Source: JBOFCO01 sp051646105 (GTDB lineage: Bacteria; Pseudomonadota; Alphaproteobacteria; Rhodobacterales; Rhodobacteraceae). From it: 7,199 bases of DNA. The DNA lies in assembly GCA_051646105.1 (NCBI GenBank), contig JBOFCO010000190.1, positions 1-7,199 on the forward strand. The letters run 5' to 3'. This document shows, piece after piece, positions 1 through 5,800 of the stretch (positions are counted from its first letter, which is position 1; every line of letters begins with the position of its first letter). Both the position numbers and the translations under genes were made by a program. The notes beneath the pieces were generated by a model. That model had not been told where the DNA came from and did not search any database. It worked only from the letters and a program-made list of their open reading frames with translations.

Positions 1-375
1 GAACGCGAAACCCCCGCCAAGCTGAAGGGGGAAGTGCTGACGTTCTGCGAACTGGAGCTGGGCATGTCAGCGGTTTTCGACAGCGTGGCGCGCGATCTGG
101 TTGCAGCGGGTTATGGCGGAAAAACATTGTTTGCCGCCGATATTTTCGGAAGCTACTGGCTGTTTGACGAGCTGAAGCCGCTTCCGGGTGGTGCGCCGTG
201 GTATTACGGCAATCTGTCGGGGCTGGGGGCTGCCGATTATGTGATCGTGCCGCGCTGTCCGGTGGCACCCGATGTGCAGGCGCGCATCCTGCGTTCGATC
301 GAGGCGAACGGCATTCGCCTGACCGAAGTGCGCAGGACGCCGCTTTACATCTTGCTGGAAAAAACTGCGTCGTGA
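1..375 (+). CDS. C-terminal part of an unidentified protein (5' end outside window)
   Basis: The frame is open from the first base of the window (reading ERETPAKLKG...) to a TGA at 373-375, giving the last 124 residues of a longer protein. The ATG-like codons inside (for example GMSAVF) have no clear ribosome-binding site, so I treat the gene as truncated by the window edge. The visible part looks like a soluble alpha/beta domain: a hydrophobic strand AADYVIVPR near residues 80-88, then a helix (VQARILRSIEANG) and a final strand TPLYILLEK. No transmembrane segment is visible in this piece. The general look resembles the soluble C-terminal tail of multi-spanning membrane glycosyltransferase-like proteins, but that is only an impression and no catalytic motif is present. 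The gene converges on the Tad operon and overlaps the end of cpaA by 31 bases. It is probably not part of the pilus system. Confidence is high that it is coding and low on function. Confidence 0.7.
   Translation, partial: ERETPAKLKGEVLTFCELELGMSAVFDSVARDLVAAGYGGKTLFAADIFGSYWLFDELKPLPGGAPWYYGNLSGLGAADYVIVPRCPVAPDVQARILRSIEANGIRLTEVRRTPLYILLEKTAS
302..320. other. Perfect hairpin just downstream of the cpaA stop, inside the convergent gene
   Basis: The sequence AGGCGAA (302-308), loop CGGCA (309-313), TTCGCCT (314-320) is a perfect 7-bp inverted repeat with a 5-base loop. It begins 24 bases after the cpaA stop on the minus strand. It lies in codons of the plus-strand gene (around residues EANGIRL). 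No T-run follows on either strand, so it is not a canonical intrinsic terminator. It could protect or define the 3' end of the tad transcript, or be chance in GC-rich coding DNA. Confidence 0.35.
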
Positions 376-866
376 AGCTGCGGGAAAGCCGCCAGCAGCA
401 GATACAGGATCAGCGACGTGCCAAGCGGGAAGCCCATCGGGAAACCCTTGTGCGTCCATGAAGCCCAGTTGGGCACGAGATTGCGGATCGCGGGCGTCGC
501 GCGTGCCAGCCGGTGCACGACAAAGGCGGCCATCAGGATCGCGGCAAAGGCGTATAGCAGTTTCAGCGCATCGCCAGCAGCTACGAAAGGGGCCATGGCA
601 GCGGCAAACTTCGCATCGCCGCCACCGATCATCCGCATCGCATTCATCAGAAAGCCGATGACCAGAACGATTGCGAACTGCAGAAGCCGCCAGCCGATAT
701 CGGACCACGGCAGCACAAAAGGCGCGACAAGGACAAAGCCAAGCAGCAGCCACATCACCGCCTTGTTGGAAATGCGCATGGACGAAAGATCCGTCCATGC
801 AACCCAGAGTGACAGCGGGGCGGCAAAGGTCAGGAACCAGGCCGCGGCGTGGGCTGGCGTTTCCAT
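345..866 (-). CDS. cpaA: Prepilin peptidase of the Tad pilus (A24 family, CpaA/TadV)
   Basis: A 173-residue polytopic inner-membrane aspartic peptidase. It cleaves the short leader of Flp prepilin, and probably of the TadE/F pseudopilins, at the cytoplasmic face before assembly. Both catalytic aspartates of the A24 family are visible: D26 in AWTDLSSMRISN after the first membrane helix, and D84 in the GGGDAK motif (81-86), the GxGD signature. About five or six hydrophobic helices can be seen, roughly at 8-24, 37-54, 60-76, 88-118 and 148-166. The short length and absence of an N-terminal methyltransferase domain match CpaA/TadV rather than bifunctional PilD. The ATG at 866-864 shares its A with the TGA of the preceding TPR gene (TGATG) and has no evident Shine-Dalgarno sequence, so it is probably translated by coupling. 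The stop (TAA, 347-345) lies inside the convergent plus-strand gene. It is the last gene of the operon. Assignment is secure; the choice of symbol (cpaA or tadV) is conventional. Confidence 0.93.
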   Translation of the reverse strand: METPAHAAAWFLTFAAPLSLWVAWTDLSSMRISNKAVMWLLLGFVLVAPFVLPWSDIGWRLLQFAIVLVIGFLMNAMRMIGGGDAKFAAAMAPFVAAGDALKLLYAFAAILMAAFVVHRLARATPAIRNLVPNWASWTHKGFPMGFPLGTSLILYLLLAAFPQLHDAVFSSKM

Positions 867-1729
867 CAGCCGTTGGTCACATTCGCCTCGAGCGCCTCAA
901 GCGAACGCACGGCGGCCTCGAAATGTTGGGGATGGGTTTCGATCGCATCCTGAAGCAGGCTCTTGCCCACAGAAACGTCGCCCTGCTTGATCGCGGCCAG
1001 TGCCAGCGTATGGAGAAGTTGCGCGCGTTCGATCTGGGTCATTTCCATGACCGGCAGATCGTATTTCTGCTGCGCACCACGCGCCAGAACAATGTTGTTC
1101 TTGGCGGTAAACAGCTTCGGATCGTAGGATAGCGCTTCGGTGAACAGCTTTTCGGCGCCAGCGTGATCGCCGCGGGTCAGTTTGGAATAACCCCAGTTGT
1201 TCAATACGTTGGCCGGCGTCGTTGTCAGGCCCAGCGCGATTTCATAGAAGCTGTCCGCCCGTTTCCAGTCCTGCTTGCTGTCGGCGACCATGGCCTCCAG
1301 CCGGTAGCGGTCAAAGGTTTCGTGGGTGGGCGGGATTGAATCGAGTTCCGTCTTGGCGCGATCCCAGTCGCCGGAACGGATCAGTGCGTCGGCATAGTTG
1401 ACGCGGTCGTCCTCTGTCGCCTCGGGCATCGCGATGACCTGTGACCAGACGGAAACGCCCTCTGTCGTCTTCTTGTCGCGGATCAGCGACTTGGCCAGCC
1501 CGCGCCGCAGATCGATGCGGTCGGGGTTCTGCGCGGAGGCATTCTTGAAATAATTGACGGACTCTGCCGGATCGCCCGTGGTCAGCATCAGATCGCTGAG
1601 GTTCGACTCATCGATCACGTTCACATCCTTGAGGGCGCGCTGCACCTCTTCGTCAGAGGTCTGCTTGTTGCAGGCCGACAGCGAAACGGCCGAGCCAAGG
1701 CAAAGCGCGGCTAGCACGGAATGGCGCAT
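866..1729 (-). CDS. TPR-repeat lipoprotein, TadD-like (second of two)
   Basis: A 287-residue predicted lipoprotein. The N-terminus has a basic start (MRH), a hydrophobic stretch and a lipobox LSAC at 17-20, so the mature protein would begin at lipidated C20. The rest is helical with degenerate tetratricopeptide repeats, roughly at 39-70, 71-104, 105-135, 139-168, 173-204 and 234-267. The clearest is at 173-204 (NNWGYSKLTRGDHAGAEKLF...). TPR lipoproteins of the TadD type are part of Tad systems and are thought to act as pilotins or scaffolds for the outer-membrane secretin. The ATG at 1729-1727 is preceded by AAGGGA at a 6-base spacing, a good ribosome-binding site, and leaves 42 bases after the upstream lipoprotein gene. 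Its stop overlaps the cpaA start by one base. Which of the two TPR lipoproteins is the true functional equivalent of TadD cannot be settled from the sequence, so no symbol is given. Confidence 0.85.
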   Translation of the reverse strand: MRHSVLAALCLGSAVSLSACNKQTSDEEVQRALKDVNVIDESNLSDLMLTTGDPAESVNYFKNASAQNPDRIDLRRGLAKSLIRDKKTTEGVSVWSQVIAMPEATEDDRVNYADALIRSGDWDRAKTELDSIPPTHETFDRYRLEAMVADSKQDWKRADSFYEIALGLTTTPANVLNNWGYSKLTRGDHAGAEKLFTEALSYDPKLFTAKNNIVLARGAQQKYDLPVMEMTQIERAQLLHTLALAAIKQGDVSVGKSLLQDAIETHPQHFEAAVRSLEALEANVTNG

Positions 1730-1735
1730 CTTGCG

Positions 1736-1741
1736 TCCCTT
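1736..1741 (-). promoter_or_regulatory. Shine-Dalgarno of the second TPR lipoprotein
   Basis: AAGGGA on the minus strand, six bases before the ATG at 1729. It is the best ribosome-binding site in the distal half of the operon. It sits in the largest intergenic gap between tad genes here (1730-1771, 42 bases). No promoter-like boxes are evident in that gap. Confidence 0.6.
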
Positions 1742-1771
1742 ACTGCTCTGTCCCCCTGTCGCGGGTGCCTG

Positions 1772-2332
1772 TCAGGGAGTGGACAACAACTGGTATTGTC
1801 CTCGCCCGCGCCTCACCAGGGAGAAATTGTTATCATTGGGGGCAACATACTCCGGGTTCTCGACCTTGGCGATAGCCAGACGCAGATTTTCGCGGATCGA
1901 GTCAGATTCGCCACTGTCCAGCGCATAGGCTGTGCGGAATACTTCCTTCGCCTCGCCGGCCTTGCCCTGCTCCATCAGCACGACGCCGAGGTTGTTCCAG
2001 GCGGGCACGAATTTCTGGTCGGCCTCGATCGCCTGCCGCAAGAGCTGCTCTGCCTGACCCAGCCGACCAAGACGCAGGTTTGCCGACCCCAGTGCAGACA
2101 GGACATCGGCATTCACGCCATGTTCGCCCGCGCCGCGAAGATAGGCCTTGAGCGCAAGCTCGTACTCGCCTGCCGCCATCAGACGATGGCCCACCTCCAG
2201 CCCGTCGACGAACTCGCCCTGTCCGGGTCCGGAGGGCGCATAGGGGTTTTCCGCCGCCGTACCCGCCGGTGCCAAAGACTGACAGGCGGCGAGAAACCCC
2301 GCCGCCAGCAACGTCAATACCAGTGTTTTCAT
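1772..2332 (-). CDS. tadD: TPR-repeat lipoprotein, TadD-type (first of two)
   Basis: A 186-residue predicted lipoprotein. I chose the ATG at 2332-2330 rather than an in-frame ATG at 2374 because the shorter form begins exactly at a classical lipoprotein signal (MKTLVLTLLAAGFLAAC, lipobox LAAC at 14-17, lipidated C17). The longer form would put polar and basic residues before it and run into tadC. After a low-complexity Ala/Pro/Gly linker (18-40) come about three TPRs, near 42-72, 73-106 and 107-140, with typical motifs such as ALGSANLRLGRLGQAEQLLR and AWNNLGVVLMEQGKAGEAKE. The tail (159-186) is polar. The expected role is periplasmic and outer-membrane support of Tad secretin assembly. It starts four bases after the tadC stop (TGACCTTATG) with no strong Shine-Dalgarno sequence, suggesting translational coupling. 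The position right after tadC matches tadD; the symbol is by position and domain type. Confidence 0.85.
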   Translation of the reverse strand: MKTLVLTLLAAGFLAACQSLAPAGTAAENPYAPSGPGQGEFVDGLEVGHRLMAAGEYELALKAYLRGAGEHGVNADVLSALGSANLRLGRLGQAEQLLRQAIEADQKFVPAWNNLGVVLMEQGKAGEAKEVFRTAYALDSGESDSIRENLRLAIAKVENPEYVAPNDNNFSLVRRGRGQYQLLSTP

Positions 2333-2336
2333 AAGG

Positions 2337-3326
2337 TCAGAATTTCGCGCCCTGCAGGGTTTCATAGATGCCATAGACCGATGGCCCGATCAGAATGATC
2401 ATCAGGGGCGGCACGGTGAACATCATTGTGCCCAGCGTAAGCTTCGTCGGCAAGACGTTTGCCTTTTCTTCGGCGCGAAGAACGCGTTTATCGCGCATTT
2501 CCGACGCATAGACCCGCAGCGCTTCGGCGATTGATGTACCGAAGGTGGCCGACTGGATCAGCACGGTCACGAAGGATGACACGTCGGCGACGCCTGCGCG
2601 TTCGGCCATGTCTTTCATCACCTGAATCTTGTCCTTGCCTGCCTTCACCTCGTTCGCGACGATTTCGAATTCGTCGGCAAGGGCGGGAAAACCGGCACGG
2701 ATTTCCTTGGATACCCGCACGATGGACTGGTCGATGGACTGGCCAGCCTCGACGCAGACAAGCATCATATCCAGCGCATCGGGAAAGCCGTTCATGATTT
2801 CGGTCTGGCGTGCAGCGACGCGTTTGCGCACCCAGTAGCCGGGCAGATACCAGCCAAGACCGCCAGGGATCAGGATCGACAGGATCAGTTTCTGTGTCGA
2901 CACCTCGCCCGAGACTGAGGTGAAGATTGCGTAGGTCACGCCAAGGATCAGGCCGATGATACCAAGACCGAACTGCACGGCATTAAGCGTGCGGACGGAA
3001 TTCTTGCCGCGATAGCCAGCCTGAACCATCATCAGGCGGGCTGCGGAAAGCTCCTCGGCATCCTGGGGTTCAAGAAAGTTTGCGAACTTCTCAAGCTTGT
3101 CTGCACCGCCTGTGCCGTGGCGCAGGGCCTGCTTGTCGGCCTTCGGGTTCATCGCATGCGCGCCGATCTGGTCACGCAGCTTGTCCAGCGGATCGCGCCG
3201 CTTTTTCAGCATGGTGGGCAGTGTGATCGCGATCATCACCAGACCCAGGAAGCCGACGATCATCAGCGGCCCCAGCGGGCCCAGCTTTTCAACCAGAAGT
3301 GCGTTGATGTTGCTTAGAAATCCCAT
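2337..3326 (-). CDS. tadC: Tad pilus inner-membrane platform protein TadC (T2SSF domain)
   Basis: A 329-residue inner-membrane protein, GspF/PilC-like, that pairs with TadB to form the platform on which the TadA ATPase acts. A membrane helix lies at about 17-39, a cytoplasmic region at 40-112, two helices at about 115-136 and 146-166, the T2SSF domain at about 180-312, and a last helix at about 297-316. The family-typical segment FPDALDMMLVCVEAGQSIDQ begins at 181. Later motifs are QSATFGTSIAEALRVYASEMR and a C-terminal VPPLMIILIGPSVY stretch. Two starts are possible: GTG at 3329 and ATG at 3326, adjacent codons. The GGGGG at 3338-3334 lies seven bases before the ATG and only four before the GTG, so I chose the ATG. 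The gene starts 13 bases after the tadB stop and ends four bases before the lipoprotein gene. Identification is strong from the domain and from its place after tadB. Confidence 0.93.
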   Translation of the reverse strand: MGFLSNINALLVEKLGPLGPLMIVGFLGLVMIAITLPTMLKKRRDPLDKLRDQIGAHAMNPKADKQALRHGTGGADKLEKFANFLEPQDAEELSAARLMMVQAGYRGKNSVRTLNAVQFGLGIIGLILGVTYAIFTSVSGEVSTQKLILSILIPGGLGWYLPGYWVRKRVAARQTEIMNGFPDALDMMLVCVEAGQSIDQSIVRVSKEIRAGFPALADEFEIVANEVKAGKDKIQVMKDMAERAGVADVSSFVTVLIQSATFGTSIAEALRVYASEMRDKRVLRAEEKANVLPTKLTLGTMMFTVPPLMIILIGPSVYGIYETLQGAKF

Positions 3327-3333
3327 CACCGTG

Positions 3334-3338
3334 CCCCC
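3334..3338 (-). promoter_or_regulatory. Ribosome-binding site of tadC
   Basis: GGGGG on the minus strand between the tadB stop and tadC. The spacing of seven bases to the ATG at 3326, against four to the GTG at 3329, favours the ATG as the start. Confidence 0.5.
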
Positions 3339-3339
3339 G

Positions 3340-4308
3340 TCAGACCTTGATGTTGACCATGATCTTCATGAAGATCACGTTCACGAGCAGAAATGTTCCT
3401 ACGATCAGCGCAGCGGGAATGAAGGCTGCGGTATTCTTCACCTCGTCATAATAGTCCGGCTTGATGACCGAGATCATGATGAGCGCAAGGATCGGGAAGC
3501 CCGACAGGAACATGCCTGACCATTTCGCTTCTGCCGTGATCGCCTTGACCCGGCGAAACAGTTTGAAGCGCGACCGGATCACCTTGGCCAGACCGTCAAG
3601 GATTTCGGCAAGGTTGCCGCCCGACTGCTGCTGGATCGTCACGGCGACGGCAAGGAAGCGCAGATCCTGCATGTCCATGCGTTCGGCCAGCGCCTTGAGA
3701 CTGTCGGCAATGTTGCGACCATAGGCGGCTTCGTCTGCAATAAGGCCGAATTCCGATCCCAGCGGATCGGGAATTTCCTTGGCCACGATGTTCACGGCAG
3801 AAGAAAACGGGTGACCGACGCGCAGGCTTCGCACCATCAGTTCGACGGCATCGGGAAGCTGTTCCTCGATCATCGCCAGACGTTTCTTCGCCTTCTTGTT
3901 CACCCACATATAAACCGCGCCAATGCCCATCACGACAGCGACCACCATTCGCACGGGCAGCGATGCGCCGGTGCCGATGGTAAGGCCGAAAAAGGCGACC
4001 ACGGTCAGAACGGCCATCACAACCATCAACTGCTTGGGCGAAAAGGCGATATTGGCCTTCTGTGCCTTGGTGGCCAGGATCGAATACAGCGGAATCGACC
4101 GCGAATTCATGTGCTGGCTCATCTCCTTGCGGAGCTGTTCCAGAACCTGTTCGCGGGCCGCACCTTTTTCCAGCAGGGCCAGACGGCGGTTGACGCGGGA
4201 GTTCAGCGAGATCGACTTGCCGAAAACCGTCAGATAGATGCCTTCCACCAGCAGGAGGACGGCCACGAAGATAAGCCCGTAGATAATGGGGGCTGCACTG
4301 ATTACCAT
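3340..4308 (-). CDS. tadB: Tad pilus inner-membrane platform protein TadB (T2SSF domain)
   Basis: A 322-residue inner-membrane protein related to GspF/PilC, the partner of TadC. An N-terminal membrane helix (about 5-27) is followed by a cytoplasmic charged stretch (RVNRRLALLEKGAAREQVLE) and two helices (about 92-113 and 117-137). The T2SSF domain (about 149-282) begins with the typical IEEQLPDAVELMVRSLRVGH. Inside it lie VTIQQQSGGNLAEILDGLAKVIR (beginning near 223), the characteristic TadB motif, and ITAEAKWSG. Two C-terminal helices are at about 266-284 and 295-316. The ATG at 4308-4306 is preceded by GGGGAG at an 8-base spacing; this site overlaps the last codons of tadA, whose TAA lies only five bases upstream. 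Length and topology are normal for the family and nothing looks broken. Confidence 0.94.
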   Translation of the reverse strand: MVISAAPIIYGLIFVAVLLLVEGIYLTVFGKSISLNSRVNRRLALLEKGAAREQVLEQLRKEMSQHMNSRSIPLYSILATKAQKANIAFSPKQLMVVMAVLTVVAFFGLTIGTGASLPVRMVVAVVMGIGAVYMWVNKKAKKRLAMIEEQLPDAVELMVRSLRVGHPFSSAVNIVAKEIPDPLGSEFGLIADEAAYGRNIADSLKALAERMDMQDLRFLAVAVTIQQQSGGNLAEILDGLAKVIRSRFKLFRRVKAITAEAKWSGMFLSGFPILALIMISVIKPDYYDEVKNTAAFIPAALIVGTFLLVNVIFMKIMVNIKV

Positions 4309-4313
4309 GATGG

Positions 4314-5783
4314 TTACTCCCCGCCGATGGGTTCGTAGATGCTGGCGGGCAGGTCATAGCCCCACTGCTTGAACCGGTCGGAATAATAAGACCGTACGCC
4401 GGTGGCATTGAAGCGGCCGATGATCTTGCCATCGGGCGCGATGCCCAGGCGTTCATAACGGAACACTTCCTGCATCGAGATGACTTCGCCTTCCATGCCC
4501 GTGATTTCGGTAATGGAAACCATTCGGCGCGACCCGTCCTGCAAGCGGCTTGCCTGAACCATCAGGTTGACGGCGCTGGCGATCTGCTGGCGCACCGCTT
4601 TCAGCGGCATTTCGATCCCGGCCATGGCAACCATGTTTTCCAGACGGCTGACGCCGTCGCGGGCGGAGTTGGCGTGGATCGTGGTCATCGAACCGTCGTG
4701 GCCGGTGTTCATGGCCTGCAACATGTCGATCACTTCCTCACCGCGGGTTTCACCGACGATGATGCGGTCGGGACGCATCCGCAGCGCGTTCCGCAGACAG
4801 TCGCGCTGGGTTACGGCACCCTTGCCCTCGACGTTCGCTGGGCGGCTTTCCATCCGGCCGACGTGCGTCTGCTGAAGCTGAAGTTCCGCCGTGTCTTCGA
4901 TCGTCAGGATACGTTCAGAGTTGTCGATGAAGGACGACAGCGCGTTCAGCGTTGTGGTTTTACCGGAACCGGTACCGCCCGACACGATGACATTCAGCCG
5001 ACAGGCAACAGCGGCCTGAAGATAGGCCGCCATTTCTTCGGTAAAGGCGCCGAATTTAACCAGATCGTCGACCCGCAGCTTTTCCTTTTTGAACTTACGG
5101 ATCGAAACCAGCGACCCGTCCACTGCAATCGGCGGCACCATGGCGTTGAAGCGCGATCCGTCGGCAAGGCGGGCGTCGACATAGGGGTTAGATTCATCGA
5201 CGCGGCGGCCCACGGCGGACACGATCTTGTCGATGATCCGAAGCAGGTGGCGTTCATCCTTGAAGGCGATGTCGGTCAGCTGCAGCTTGCCCGCGCGTTC
5301 GACGAAAATCTGCTGCGGGCCGTTGACCAGGATATCGTTGACCGTCTCGTCCTTCAGCAGGGGCTCCAGTGGCCCAAGGCCCATCACCTCGTCATAAAGT
5401 TCCTGGTGAAGCTGGCTGCGTTCTTCCTTGCCAAGAACGACGCTCATCTCTTCCAGAGCTTCGGCGGAAATGGCGGCGATTTCCTGACGCAACTCATTTT
5501 CCGGCGCATGTTCCAGCGCGGCAAGGTTCAGGTTGTCCAGCAGACGCTTGTGCAGTTCCAGCTTGATATCGGCCAGACGTTCCTTGCGCTTGCGTTCCTT
5601 GTCGGCGGCGATTGCCTCAGCCGACAGGGGTTGGCTGACGGCGCGGTTCGTCAGTGTGCGTGGTGGCTGCATCACGGCGCGGGGGGCCGCGCTTGCGGCT
5701 GGCGCTGCGGCGGGCTTGCCCTGTTGCGCCGGGGCGGCCGGGGCGGAAGCGGGTGCGGCTGGTTTCTTGTAACGCGAGAACAT
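4314..5783 (-). CDS. cpaF: Tad pilus assembly/secretion ATPase TadA (CpaF)
   Basis: A 489-residue cytoplasmic hexameric secretion ATPase of the VirB11/GspE/PilT class that powers Flp pilus assembly. Residues 8-50 are a low-complexity Ala/Pro-rich tail and 60-80 a charged helix. The N-terminal domain spans about 80-255, including YDEVMGLGPLEPLL at 130-143 and NDILVNGPQQIFVERAGKL at 149-166. The ATPase core shows Walker A GGTGSGKT at 269-276, the Asp box ILTIEDTAEL at 292-301, Walker B RIIVGETRGEE at 340-350 with E345, and the His box TGHDGSMTTIHANS at 360-373. All key residues are present. The ATG at 5783-5781 lies 17 bases after the cpaE stop, with GGAG about 11 bases upstream, a rather long spacing. 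The C-terminus (YEPIGGE) overlaps the tadB ribosome-binding site. This is the most secure call in the window. Confidence 0.97.
   Translation of the reverse strand: MFSRYKKPAAPASAPAAPAQQGKPAAAPAASAAPRAVMQPPRTLTNRAVSQPLSAEAIAADKERKRKERLADIKLELHKRLLDNLNLAALEHAPENELRQEIAAISAEALEEMSVVLGKEERSQLHQELYDEVMGLGPLEPLLKDETVNDILVNGPQQIFVERAGKLQLTDIAFKDERHLLRIIDKIVSAVGRRVDESNPYVDARLADGSRFNAMVPPIAVDGSLVSIRKFKKEKLRVDDLVKFGAFTEEMAAYLQAAVACRLNVIVSGGTGSGKTTTLNALSSFIDNSERILTIEDTAELQLQQTHVGRMESRPANVEGKGAVTQRDCLRNALRMRPDRIIVGETRGEEVIDMLQAMNTGHDGSMTTIHANSARDGVSRLENMVAMAGIEMPLKAVRQQIASAVNLMVQASRLQDGSRRMVSITEITGMEGEVISMQEVFRYERLGIAPDGKIIGRFNATGVRSYYSDRFKQWGYDLPASIYEPIGGE
4317..4322 (-). promoter_or_regulatory. Ribosome-binding site of tadB within the end of cpaF
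   Basis: GGGGAG on the minus strand, eight bases before the tadB ATG and formed by the last Gly-Glu codons of cpaF. A ribosome finishing cpaF would sit on it, so translation of the two genes is probably coupled. Confidence 0.6.
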
Positions 5784-5800
5784 CGCTCAACAAACTCCGG

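Noticed and set aside
67..798. Minus-strand open frame of 243 codons over cpaA and the plus-strand gene
   Set aside because: Rich in Arg, Cys, His and Ala with no domain; it is the out-of-frame shadow of the prepilin peptidase gene, which has both catalytic aspartates.
1754..1777. Short inverted repeat CCCTG...CAGGG and repeated CCTGTC around the end of the first lipoprotein gene
   Set aside because: Only 5-bp arms with a 14-base loop, no T-run, and overlapping a stop codon; within chance for GC-rich DNA.
2333..2374. Earlier in-frame ATG for the first TPR lipoprotein (2374)
   Set aside because: It would add 14 residues ahead of a perfect lipoprotein signal peptide and overlap tadC; the internal ATG at 2332 fits the lipobox and the tight operon spacing.
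3596..4456. Minus-strand open frame of 286 codons overlapping cpaF and tadB in another frame
   Set aside because: Its translation is rich in Arg, Gly and Pro and out of frame with the well-conserved TadB sequence over the same DNA.
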